Source of the DNA: Taenia hydatigena
Lineage: Eukaryota; Platyhelminthes; Cestoda; Cyclophyllidea; Taeniidae
Length of the DNA: 64,000 bases
Reading direction: 5' to 3'
NCBI GenBank assembly: GCA_036345935.2
Contig: JADWOT020000003.1
Coordinates: 19,486,509-19,550,508 of the forward strand
Each line of letters opens with the position of its first letter. Position 1 is the first letter of the stretch. Positions 35,316 through 47,401 of the stretch are shown here, one piece after another. The notes beneath the pieces are model-generated. The model did no database searches, was not told the DNA's origin, and was given only the letters and a program-made list of their open reading frames with translations. Made by a program: the position numbers and the translations under genes.

Positions 35316-37600
35316 CCGTTTTATGGAACGCCTCAACACCTGCCTGTGCGCCGTACAAAGCGGGTGTTTAGTCTATAACTCCATATCTCGGACTTTAAAA
35401 AACAGATCATAGGACATTCGCGATTGCAACGCGTCCAGTGGAGCAGTGGAGGATTAATTTTGACCACTATGACTTGATTAGATAGTTAAAAGCTGTACGG
35501 TGGGAGGAGAATGCCTCTTGGCAAGATTTAATGCCCCTGAGGTATTTGTTTATTCACAGTGAAAACAACCCCAAATTAATAACCCTCCAAATGACATTTG
35601 ACCAAGAATTCTTTTGCGCTTTTGAGACGTCACGCCTTTGAAGCGCCGTTTACCACCGCCTCTGTGTGCACAAAAGCACTGGACACAATGCTACACCTCA
35701 AATGTGTCAAAAGCACATCAAAGTCATTTCCAGGCTGTCGATAAAGCTGCACTGGAGATGGAAAAGCGTATTTTTTACAGTATAGCGAACTTTAATTAGG
35801 TCTTGACAACTGTGTATTTGGGTGTAGACTTTACATCGTGTATTGCTCTTTTACTCCCTTTTTATCAGCCGACATAAAAGAATCATGAGCCTTTAAATTT
35901 AAGTAGCGTGGTAGTAGGCCTCCAATTGGCTGTAACTACTCCAATCCACTTCGGTGGCTTTTCTGCGCTAGACGCCACAAAATGCAACCAAGTGAAGGTG
36001 TGTTGCCACGTGATGCGCATAAGCAGAGACTGGGCAATCAACACTTGGAGGACTTCTTTAAGGCTACGCATAAATGGTATGGAAAAGTGTCAGCGTCCAA
36101 ATAAGGTGTTTGTTAAACACGAAAACTAGATGCGTTTTAAACCCTAATGCGTGCACTCCTCCATCCTCTCCTCGTCCATGGCTGAATTCCTCCGCAGGTT
36201 GGAAGTTGGGGCATATTCTGTTTTTGTATGCCAATCGTGTGTCCCAGGGGGGAAGGGGACGGCTTGAACGTCAAAGGACAAGTAAATCAGCGGTTGCTTA
36301 AAGTAGAAATGCATTTCCTCTGAAAGACGTGGATGCGACAGTGCATGTGCCTCCGAATGTCTGCGTTTTTGAGTGACCGAGTATATGGCGTGGGCATAAT
36401 CTAGTTCCTTTAATGGCGTCGCAACTTCCTTCCACGCCATCAGAAGTTAGCTCAGCTAAGTGTCTTATTCCGTACATTGAGATGTGCATAACAACATATT
36501 GGATGCGCAAGCCGGATGTAACTATGTGAAGCCCTGGAGTTTTCCATCAGGAGCATCAATGTGGGGTCCCATGCATTTTAAAATGAAGTCAAATGCGCTG
36601 ACATGATCGCACGGCTGTGGACTGGGGTGGGATGATGTCACTTGCATTTAGTACCTCACGATCCTGTTTTGGATTGGATCACACAAGTGCCACCACGTGT
36701 GTTTGAGAACGGCGCTCGTTGACCTCTCTCAAGGCTCCCTGACAATGACTTATGTCTAGTGAAGGGACCTGCTAAAGGTTTGTGAAGTTTTAACTTCATT
36801 TTCTCATTAATGTGGCATTTAATTTTGTGGGAAGTTATTTGCAATCGGAGAAACACGTCGTCTTCCATTATCAACTTTGTCAGAATTAAGTAACCAGCTA
36901 TGAAAACAGATGAGTTAGGATTATCGTTGATGGGTTGGGCGTCTCCTCATGGTTTAAGTAACTATTGAATGATACCTCGACCTCTACAAGGTTTCACGCT
37001 ATAACTTCAAGCCATCGTACGAGTTGAGTGATTTCAGGGTTTTAATGCGAGAAGGAAAAGTCTAACATGTTGGCCGGAGCAAATCGTTTTTGAATTTGTA
37101 AAGCTTACGCCGTTGCATCAGTCTCAATATTTGTAAATGACTGGATGATTGGACAGATGGAAAGAAAGAAAGGAAAATGGATGAATAAATGACAGCGTTT
37201 CGCTTGCCGTGTTAGTGCTGAATGTTATTCCACCACAACAATAAGTCATACCAACCAGAAATTTGTGTGCCTATGTTGTCTCGGGCTTTTCCATTTTAAA
37301 GAGTTGACTACATTATACAAACTGCGTTTCTGTGACAATGTATGGGGATCTGTTGATCGACCGATACATGTTGAAATCTGAACCGATGGGGAAGTAGAGC
37401 CGAGGGCCAGCTTTTGGATCGGTCCACGTTAAAGCCCACTTTTATTTTCACAATGATAGCGACATCCACCACCACCTCAATGACAGGAGGATAGAGTTGG
37501 GATAAGGTTGACACAACCGTGAGTATTGTGACAGAAGACAGGCGGACAAGGCTGCTAGGCGGACATGGAGGGTGTGATCACAACACCGCCCTTCAGCCTA
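35316..37600. other. Intergenic, nothing recognised
   Basis: Short open frames only, no domain similarity. It may hold distal regulatory sequence. Confidence 0.35.
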
Positions 37601-37682
37601 CCACACGAAGACAGTGACTTTACCCCAAGGTGACTCACTCGAGCACCCACGTACGCACACAAACTTACACATAAACACACAA

Positions 37683-37780
37683 ACACACACACACACACAC
37701 ACACAGTTCCCCTCCTCCTTTGCCTCCTCCTCCTCCTTCGCCTCCCTCCTTCGTCTTCCGCCTTCGCCCTCTCCACCGCG
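37683..37780. repeat. (CA)n microsatellite followed by a CT-rich tract
   Basis: About eleven CA units at 37683-37705 run directly into about 70 nt of polypyrimidine DNA (CTC/CCT words). Open frames across it are low-complexity artefacts. Confidence 0.85.
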
Positions 37781-38775
37781 TACGTGCGGTGGCGGTTTCA
37801 ATCGTTAGCACGCGCCCGCGTACGCACACACATTAAGGTGCGCACGCGCAAACGTCATGGCCACTCCAAGTGGTCCATCCCCGGCATCCTCCTCCGCCTC
37901 CGTCCCCACCCCGCCCCCACCCCCTCTCCGCGCTCCTCCCCTCGCTCCTCTTTGTCTACTGGCTCTCGCTTCTTGCATAAACTGACTCCCAGAGTCCACA
38001 TTCCACTACTCCAAACTCTTCAACTTTCCCTTGCACCAAGTGTGTTCAACTCTTCCTTAATGCAGTAGTGACATCCCTAGGAGCATACATGAATTCATTG
38101 AAATGTGAGACTAGCAAAGTTGTCATCAGCTCCGTTTTGTATTAAATGGAACTAATATATGCTTTTCTGCACTGCTTCTAATGTAAACAGTGCAGGAGAT
38201 GAATGCATGGACAGTCAAGTGCGCGACAGTGAGCAAACCGATCAAGTGGTCCAATGTTGTTGAGAATTAACTAAAAAACTTGATGTTGAATAAAATTGCA
38301 GCCGAATCGATCTGTGAGAGATAAAACTGCATTTATTTTGGCATTAAGAGAAGCTGTCCGTTAGCAAGTCCAAACACCCTTCAGGAGCTAAGCCGTTGGG
38401 AATCCTACATGCTACAAGAGCATAAAGTGGAGGAAATCGTGTCAAATTGCGCCGCTTGTGAACAATTAAAGGTCATTAAGGCTAATAACTTCACAGCAGA
38501 AATCTCGCGCGTATCAGCCTTGTGGTTATGGGAGTTGGGCTTCGATGCGACTCAAAGGTCTATTCCAATTATAATGTGAACTACTTTAATCCATGAGAGT
38601 TCTCACCTGAGGAAGGATGCGGTAATGAGTATCTGAACTCGACGGCTCCCAAAGTGGACCCAAATGCATCGAGATAACAACGCAGATGCAATAATTTGGA
38701 TCACACACCCTGATGCACACAAACTAATGTTAACTTAAATCACCCGAAGGCGAAGAAGAAGCAGGAAAGGAGGAA

Positions 38776-38817
38776 GGAGAGGAAGACGAAGAAGAAGAAG
38801 AAGAAGAAGGGGGGGGG
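38776..38817. repeat. (GAA)n trinucleotide repeat followed by G9
   Basis: About seven GAA units in a longer purine stretch, ending in a run of nine G. Confidence 0.85.
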
Positions 38818-39429
38818 ATTCTACTGTGTGCCAAATTTGGCGTCAGGGGGGAAATAAGGGGAATGCCAGGTGAAAAAGTGGTCAGGCAGAGCAATGAATC
38901 CAAAATAGCGCCTTTCGTGCCTACGATTTCTTCCGCGCAAAGCACACAGCCAATGGTTTTCTCGGTTTGTGTACTAAAAAGCCTTTATTTGCTTCCACTC
39001 TCATTCCTTTACAGAGCCACTCTTTCTCCTCTTTTGCTCTCCATTGCAGAGAGGAGGTAGGGATCACAAAAATATGTTGCACAGGGTAGACCACATAGTG
39101 GTGAGGTGTGAAGTGTCAGGCAAAATCCACTTCATTCACTTCATCAACGGGTTGAAAATGTCCGATTCCCTTTATTGCATACTTTTAGAGTCAAGATCTT
39201 CGCCATCGCAAACTGAATGTCACCGTTATTTTGTACTATGAAAGTGCATCCGCACTACCTCATAATCACGCATCAGATTACGTTCACCTTTTGGGTTGTC
39301 ATTTTACAATGAGTTGGCAAAACTACAGAGTAGTTGAAGGATTTGCATGGCTTCCGCATCGAAGTCTTTTACTTGTAACGAAATATTTAGCTAGTAATTG
39401 ATACTATAGTGTTCTGAGACTTCCCTGCA

Positions 39430-40235
39430 TTGTACAGCTCCTTCTCCTTTTTCGAGCGTCGTTCTCAACGCTCCCCTTGGCCAGCCTCCTACGTCAGCCG
39501 TCGCAGCGTAGACGGTGCGGCACAAAAAATGTTTACGGCCCATCCACGCCAGTCATCGAATTTCCGTATAACGGAGGCGATACTGGACCGTAATGTCGTT
39601 AATCTCCCTTGACAGATCTACTGGATCTGGATTTCTATCCTGTGGTGGCCAGCAGATATGTCCAGAGCTAGTTGTAGAAGCACTGGTCCAAAAGCAGAGT
39701 CACATAGCAAAGAACGAGTTTTTGCATAACACCTTTTGTATGGAGTTTCACGTCCATGCCTCCTTGATAAAGTTCTCACTGGAGCGCTGTCCATCCCTAC
39801 CTATCTGGATTCTATCCAACCAATAAAGGAAGTGATGGAGGGACCGTGTGTTCACTTGATTTACGTCCTCATATTCATCCCGCAGCTATCTCGGTAAAGA
39901 ACTTTCCTGAACAGTTCATAGGTGGGGCGGTTGTCGACGATAAGCGTCATTTTAGACCTCTTATTGGCACCGGCACAGAACCCTCCATTCCTAGGATCAA
40001 ATCTATCGCCACGCTAAGGTTCGCCACGGCAGTAGAAATCATGAGACCAGTCCTTTAGGATGCGCATCGCTTTCCGCTTGTCTTAAGGAGAAAGAAGACA
40101 TAAGTTAAGGGCAATATGTGCATTGTCGTACACAAAATGGCTGGAGTGGGGGCTACTGGTGTGGGATGGAGGCCAGCCCACTTAGCCAAGACACAGTGGC
40201 AGGGAGGGGTTTACCGAACAGCTATTGAATCCAAA
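39430..40235 (-). mobile_element. Degenerate TRIM relic
   Basis: At 39439-39490 the sequence tcctttttcgagcgtcgt and then ctccccttgg closely match the polypurine-tract side of the complete TRIM (6383-6420). It continues with gcgtcagccgtcgcag-like and ccagtcatcgaattt-like blocks. At about 40066 the primer-site side is visible (cgctttccgct), followed by an LTR remnant with gaggccagcccac near 40170. Coding potential is absent. Confidence 0.62.
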
Positions 40236-42689
40236 ATTGTGAATTTCCATTCTAGTGAATCAGTTGTGTGAGAACTCTGTGCCAACGCAAATGTTGATCA
40301 TGACGAAATAGAAAGAGAATGCAAGGAAACAGATATATCCCATGCTGTGCGCGATTTAAGAGTCCCACTTGTCGTTTCGACCATGGGAAGGTTACTTGAC
40401 TTTTTGAAACAAGTTAACCAAACGAATGCGTTGTGGAGATTACGGCCAAGAGTTAGAAATGTCAATTCATTTACCCTTACAGCTACCACCCAACCATAAC
40501 AGCATCTCCAATCGTTACCCGCATCAAAAGGTAATTCTTTTTTTTAATGTCACAAGTGGCCGAGACAAGGTGGAGAACGAAAAGGCTAGTCTTATTATTT
40601 GCCAAAACCGACTTTGCCCCAAATGTACGAAGAGCGCTTTATCAACCAGTCCGCACAATTTGCAATGCTCAAACGACAATCGAGAGGTGGAATGAGAAAT
40701 CATCCACCACACAGCCTCTCAACTAGACCCTCCTCCACCTAATTTGCAACTCACCTTCCAGACTCGGGGCTACGAAATTGTAAGAATGGATTTCAGGAGT
40801 TAGTTGGTTCTCAAATTTTCCTACCATTGGTTGAGGTGGTAAAAATGTCATTGATGGGATCTCTCGCGGTCTAAAGTTATTTTAATATTACCTTGCTGCA
40901 TCATCCTCCAGCACAAGTGCGCCGCCGGTTTTGCCACGAACCGGAGTTTTATGATCACCAATAATAAAAGCACGATCTTACCAGTTAAGGCAATTTTACA
41001 CCGGCTTCAACACAGAGTTTTGGTGATTGCAAATGCCAAGATGTGTTCGATAAACCTAAATATATGAATTTACGGGCAATTTCTGCCTTCTTTTCTCTCA
41101 ACTCCCTGACGCTGTTTATCGCATCATATCATCTCACATCAAGCGCATGGGTTCGCACGTTTCCTGCCTCTCAAAATCCAGCAATTATCCGAACAACCGA
41201 TCTAAGCAAAATTTAAAGAGCTTTTTACACTCAATCGGTAATACCGCCACCTGTATGACGTTGAGCCCTGTCCGTAAGGCAACTTTTCACCCTTTTGTTT
41301 TTCACGGATCAGAACGTGTGATGGTGGATGAATTCAGTCGATCAAAAAGGGTTCCAAGACTCGCCAAGCACATCTGTGGAGAAGGACACCGCTAATACTA
41401 ACTCGGAATCGAGGAATGCACAAAAAATAAACAACAGCCAATTTCTGTGACATTTTAGATGGGAGGTTTAAAGCGCCCCCTTCCCAAGCTCCATTTGACA
41501 GCATAAATGCAGTCGGTAACCAACTTGAGATGATTGCATAACATCGAGATCCGATGAATTTCTCCATGCCAGTTGCCCAGACGCAAGAAATTCTACCTCA
41601 ACATTAGTTACCAATATTGTGACTTTATCCCCTTCACCATCACACCGGAAAGAAAGGAATTGAAGCAAAATTATCTGCATCGTTGAGGCATTTAGTGTGG
41701 TCATCGTATTAATTGGTATTAGCAATTAATTTTGTCCACATTCTGACTCATGGGTTCCCCAACTTGGAGGAAATCGGTAAGTCCGGAGCCAACTTCTGTG
41801 ATGTCAGATTTCAGAGCGGAAATAGCACTACTGCTTTGCTAAGATTGAGGTGATCTCGAAAACTCGCGCGAATAGTCCAGTTGAAAAGTGGTGGCGGTTC
41901 AGGCGACACTAGAGCTTCAACGTTTAATTCTACCTGACACCCGATAAGCAGGTACGAGTAGAAGTCACAGGAAATTAATCTTGCGATCCAGATCACTCCA
42001 CATGGTTCTTTGACGCCATCAAGAGCACGCATTACTGAAATAGAAGAAGCATACCGAATTAACGCCCAACCCAACGCCCTGGTCAGAAATAGTGACCTTG
42101 CCGTGTCGAGGTCACATAATTCGTCCTCCACCACATTTCAACGTCATAGGTTTTCACGACGCTATGCCGATATTTCTAAGGTTATAGTGTGCATGAACCC
42201 AAAAAACCTAACTGCAATCACGATGTCGAATCATCCAGCCACAGTAGGCAAAAACGCACTCCATGTGCAGCTGCCCTCATCGGTTCGTATCAACTGCAGG
42301 CAAGCGAAGGGTTAAGGACCACTGGGAAACAAAAGACGGTAGTTGTATAAAATACTTAATTTTTTTGTTTATGTACTGTATACATAGAGGGAGAGCAGTG
42401 ACAATATTACCAATAATGATTACTTTCAAGTACACACTAGGTGAATGGTTGAGTGGGTGGGTCAGGTCAGTTTGATATAGGACGGGTGGAGAGATGGAGA
42501 AAAAATGCATACGCACGACCGCCCGACCTGTGCCCTACACAATCGTGAATACAGGCACAAGGAAAACAAGTAAAACAACAGATTGTCGGGTCCACTGGTG
42601 GCGGAAAGGGATAGGAAGTGTTATGATGATTTGTGAGGATGCGCGGATAAGGTAGAGTAGGCGGAGGGGGAGCGAAGCACAGAAACCTC
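40236..42689. other. Intergenic, nothing recognised
   Basis: The longest open frame (42010-42315, plus) shows no known domain and lacks splice context. I do not call it a gene. Confidence 0.35.
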
Positions 42690-42720
42690 ACTCTCTCTCT
42701 CACACACACACACACACATA
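42690..42720. repeat. (CT)n(CA)n microsatellite
   Basis: Five CT units followed by about ten CA units. Confidence 0.85.
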
Positions 42721-42882
42721 CAGCCAGATTCTACACTATGAGAGGAATTCGTTAAAAAAGGACAATGGGTGGTTGGATTAAGAGGACGGTGCACCAGGTT
42801 ACCATCGAATGGGAAGTGTGTCTGGAGCTAAATGCAAAAGTTCAAGGAAGTTAAAAACCGTCGTGATGTCGGTCGTGTCCAT

Positions 42883-42905
42883 ATGTGTGTGTGTGTGTGT
42901 GTGCG
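42883..42905. repeat. (GT)n microsatellite
   Basis: About ten GT units on the plus strand, about 165 bp after the CA tract at 42690. The two tracts are complementary and could pair. Confidence 0.85.
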
Positions 42906-43430
42906 TGGGTACATGTGCATGGAGACCAGAAGACGGGAAGTGTTGAGGAAACCGGAGAGGAAGAGAATGTACAGGAGGCCGATGTGAAAATGCTCCAGTC
43001 CGACGATAATAGAGCGAAGACATGTAGGATAAATACGCCGTCGCAAAGCACCATCAAAACTACTTCCATTATTGCCACCCTCAAAGCCATGAAGACTTGC
43101 ACCCTCAGGATTATGAGATCGGGTTGAATGTGTATTCTTGCTAGAAGGGAGGAAAATCGGGGCCTTTAGCAGACACTCTCAAGTAGCCAGGCCATGCTTT
43201 AGTGGTAACACAAACCCATTTCATGTTTAAATTAATAAAATGAATCAGTTCAACAAAAGGTTGTGGGAGTGGCAATTGACGCCTCGGCAGGAATGGGAAG
43301 TGGGAACACTAAATGGTGTCATTTAGAAGGGAATGAGTGGAGAAACGGGCCACTTATGGACAAAGTGGCATGACTGAATCTGTCAGCCTCTATCTAGCAC
43401 CACCATATTCCTTCCCTCCCTCTCCTCTAA

Positions 43431-44140
43431 TTAACACGCGTATGCAAGTGGACGCACAAGTCCCCGTGAGCCAGTACTAGCCCACACTTGCACGTGCACG
43501 CACACACACGCACATGCGTTAGGGTATTTTAAGACCACGTACACTGCCACCACCCGACCCCGCCCCCTCCCCTCCCCTCCCGATTTGGGTGGGAGAGAGG
43601 GCTGCGCGCAGGCATGTGTGCCTTTTTTTCTCACTCCCCGAGTCATCCCCGTCGTCTTGCAGCGGCAGATGGCTGGCTGGCTGCCTCCAGCCACACAGAA
43701 TACGACCACCGCCACTATGGCTAAATCGTGTGCCACACACACTCCTCGCACGCCCAAACGCGTGCACGAGCACGCCTGCCTCGCCATCGCCTCGCGCGTA
43801 GCCAGCCAACATGCTATCGATCGATGTGCGTGCGTACGTGCATCTACACACGTACGCACGCACCAGATGGCACGTGTGCGTGTGGTGGCAGCAGCAGTAG
43901 GAGGGCGACGAGGAGTAGGACTGTGATGAGAGGTGACGGCGGCAGTGGTGGTACTGAATACCCGCAGAGGCGCGTGTATGTGAGTGTACACACTCAAGTG
44001 TATGTTTTGTTTTTGTCTACTGCTGCCGCTACTGTGAACGCACGCGCGCGTGCGCCCACGTTTTGACAGAATTAGGCAGGCAGCGAGTGATAATATGTGT
44101 GCGTGTGCGCGAGGTCGCTCCAAGACAACGTACACACGCG
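43431..44140. repeat. GC-rich alternating purine-pyrimidine region (CA/CG/GT low complexity)
   Basis: Dense CACACG, GCACGC and GTGTGC words, including cgcacgcgcgcgtgcgc near 44040. A 305-codon open frame on the minus strand (44348-43431) and others on the plus strand cross it, but the composition explains them (Cys, Val, Ala, His, Arg rich, no domain). Such DNA tends to adopt Z-form. Confidence 0.7.
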
Positions 44141-47100
44141 CACAGTATGTGTGAAAAGATTTAATGCTCCAGTTAGCATGAAGATCGAGACAGGTGTGCA
44201 CCACAGCATCGCTAATTGCAACGATGTGACCACTCTCAGGTGACCCACTGCAGCGGTCAAAAATCACCCAAACCGAAGCGATCAGGAGGGAGTAGCAGCA
44301 AAAAAGACGAAAGAGAAAACGGGATGTAAAGGTGGCTAAAGAGTACAAAAGGTATACTTTTAAGGTACAAGGTACTTCGACTGAAGCGAATGCCTAAGGT
44401 AAACGGTATTACTTCGTACTTAGATAACATTTACGGCAAAATCAAGCTTACCAAATCCCCACCTTCGAAGGGTTAATGCTTGTAAAAGAAGGTGGTAAAA
44501 TGTTTTGAACTAATCTCCGTCAGTATAGACTTGGCCCACCGAACAGAGAACGGAGGCAGATATTCGTGCGAATAAGAACAAAATTGTCGATAGCACTATG
44601 GTTGACAATGCCATAGAGGTTATTGTTTCCAACTCTCTTCATTGTACACTTAAGTGGCCCAGTTCTGACCGAGAATTAAATGTCGGACAGTATCCGAATG
44701 CCCTCCATGCGCTCAATGATTGCCTCGGCTTGGGTAAACCCAGACAAATGCCCATCACGCAATACACGGATAGTTCCGCCAATTGATTCAATTACACAAT
44801 TCAACGGTCCAAACCATCTGTATTGTTTTTTGTCCCTCTCCAGCCGGGGATACCAAAGTACCTAGTCTCCCTGCGAGATTCTGTGCCAAATCACAATTAA
44901 GATGGAAAATATGCGAAGCCCCATCAACTTAGACGTTTGCATCTTTTTTCGTTTCCTTTCACTCTCCTCCTCCTGACAAACGTTCCCACCACCAAAAATT
45001 GATACAAGGACAGCATACCAACAGCAGCAGTGCGGAGAAGTTGATGTAAAATCTCCTGTTTACTTGGACAAGTTGAGAGATCTGACAGAAGGGGAGTTCC
45101 GCAACACAAAACGCACAACATCTTGCAGGCTGGAGCATTGTCTGCTGCCCGAGTGGAGAATATTAATTAATGCGCAACACAAAAACCTTCGCAACCAAGC
45201 AAGGTGTAGAGTGCTTTTTGAAGAGTGTGGATATTACATGCTTGGAGGCATACTCATGTATTAATTGCAATGCAATGGACAAACCTATACGCTAGTTGAT
45301 TTAAAGATGCACAGTGTTCTCGGCAAGTTGACGCCCCTTTGTTCTCACAACAAGTTTTAAATAGAGTGAGAATAAAATCACAATGGTACATAATAACTTC
45401 ACGTTAGCTAGCAACCGTGCATCGAACGTTTGTAAAAGCAGAATTTTACTAACAGACACCTGTCAGTACGTGTAATGCATTCCGGCCAAATAGTACAATT
45501 ACAAATGGCACCAATAGACACCCATGACCAGAAGCGTAAGTCCATTTGGGCGTAGCCGTAAAATCCCAAGGCGTTTTTGCAATATAGCATTAAACTGGTA
45601 AATTATGGATGGTAGAATCTAGGCAGCTGCATCCGTGAGTGAGCAAACCTCGCGGAAAAAAATTGCACATCACTCAGACCCCCCTGCGGGAGACTAATGT
45701 GCAGAACTGGGACAGATGGCTCAACTGGGACGGTAACTTGAAATGCGACAGCACAGACATCAATGCGTTCCTTTGTTGTATGAGATTCTGTACTAGCAAG
45801 AACCAAAGGTAATGCACGGTAGCAAAAGGGATCTTTTCACATAAAATTTAGGCCTGGAGATGATCTCAAAGTCAAGATATGAACTGGCGATCTGATCACC
45901 ACAACCGTCTATCCAAGAAATAGTACTGCTGGTACTCAGGTGGGTTTACTTGCCTAGGTAACGGCCATAGTGACAAAAAATGGCAATGACAATGTGTTCC
46001 AGATGTCTAGACAGAGGGGCTGAGTTGGAGCACAGCAAAGGCGACTCTGCACTAGTTCAGGCCTAGAAAACAACTCAACTTTGCCTCAATTTCAATGTAG
46101 CAAGTGATTCCTCTGAACAAGCATAACAAAAGTCTGGAATAATGCCCAACAAACTAACACCCACTCCTAAAAAGCAGTTGAATGGTTTACATCGGAGCAG
46201 ATAGTAGATCGCCCAATAGCACTGCCCATGGAAAGCGCGTATCCACGCCTTTTTAAAAAGAAACAGACGTCTTCTGATGGCAAAAGGTGCCCTCCAACTG
46301 AATGTTTTGTGACAGATCACGAAAAACAAAACCTTTAAGTAGTAATTGCTCTGATGGTGCATATTTCTTTCCGTACATTCAATCGCCGATTAAGATAGGG
46401 CGTCCGTAACTGCTAGTTACGGTGGCATCATGAAACAAGTGTTAGCTGTTACACAGCAATATGTATGAGAGTAATCAAGATGCATGAAAACGATGGAGCA
46501 ACAAAGAGCAACCGAAAGACACCTCGAACGGAGCCGTTGAAGGTGCTTAATCAAATGGCCAAATGATATGGGGAAGAAGTGGAGAATAGGAATTGAGTTG
46601 CTTTTATCCGCAACAATTCCGGGCACAAAATCAAATACACAGTGAAGTGACGCAGCAGCATGATACACTCGAAGAACAAATTAATCATTCCCCTTTTACC
46701 GCACCCGTTTGCTAGCTAGTTAGCCCTCGCACAAACGCCTAAAGCGCACACACTAACGCTGGCGTTGGTGCGTACGTGCATCCACTCTTCCCACAAGTTT
46801 ACCAGGTGAAGATGAGTCACCTCCCTTGCCATCCCATCAGTCGTGGAGCTTACGGTGCCTCCCTCGCTCCCTATGTGTGCGCTCCGTGTTTTCACTTCGC
46901 GCTTTCACATTGGCACTTCCAGGTGTGCCTTCGGGCGCTTGAGCAACCGGATGCAGACCCCTAAAATCACCACCTCCAGCAAGGCACAATAACAACCAAG
47001 TGGACGAAATCCCACCTCCAAGAAAAAGGTATCTAAACGACAGACTTACAGTACATGTGAAGCGTCTAGTTGTCCCACCACGTAGAACTAATGCTTTAAC

Positions 47101-47401
47101 AATTAATAGTTGAGGTTGCAGCAGTAATTGGTTATCATACTCCTCCCTTTCTGGGAGTTAGAATGGAGTGACCCCATTAGCAGAACAGTAAACGCGCAGG
47201 CAATAGAGACCAGCCACAAGTGTTATAGCGAAGCTAGATTCTTCACATGAGCAAACCCGATCGTTACGCAGCAAACTCACTGCTTCCAAATAAAAATTAT
47301 AGGCCTACATGTCTGATAAAATTCAGACACCGAAGAGTGCAATTGAAGTAGTGAATAAATGAAATGAGATAGTCAACAAAGCCACCAGCTGTTGGAGGAT
47401 G
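44141..47401. other. Intergenic, SSBP 3' flank; no separate gene recognised
   Basis: It may contain the SSBP 3' untranslated region or extra 3' exons on the minus strand. No RNA gene or domain was recognised. Confidence 0.35.

Noticed and set aside
42010..42315. 101-codon plus-strand frame in the gene-poor region
   Set aside because: No domain similarity, no start or splice context, and no partner exon.
43431..44348. 305-codon open frame on the minus strand
   Set aside because: It crosses CA/CG/GT low-complexity DNA that is open in several frames at once; the translation is biased to Cys, Ala, Val, His and Arg and has no recognisable domain.
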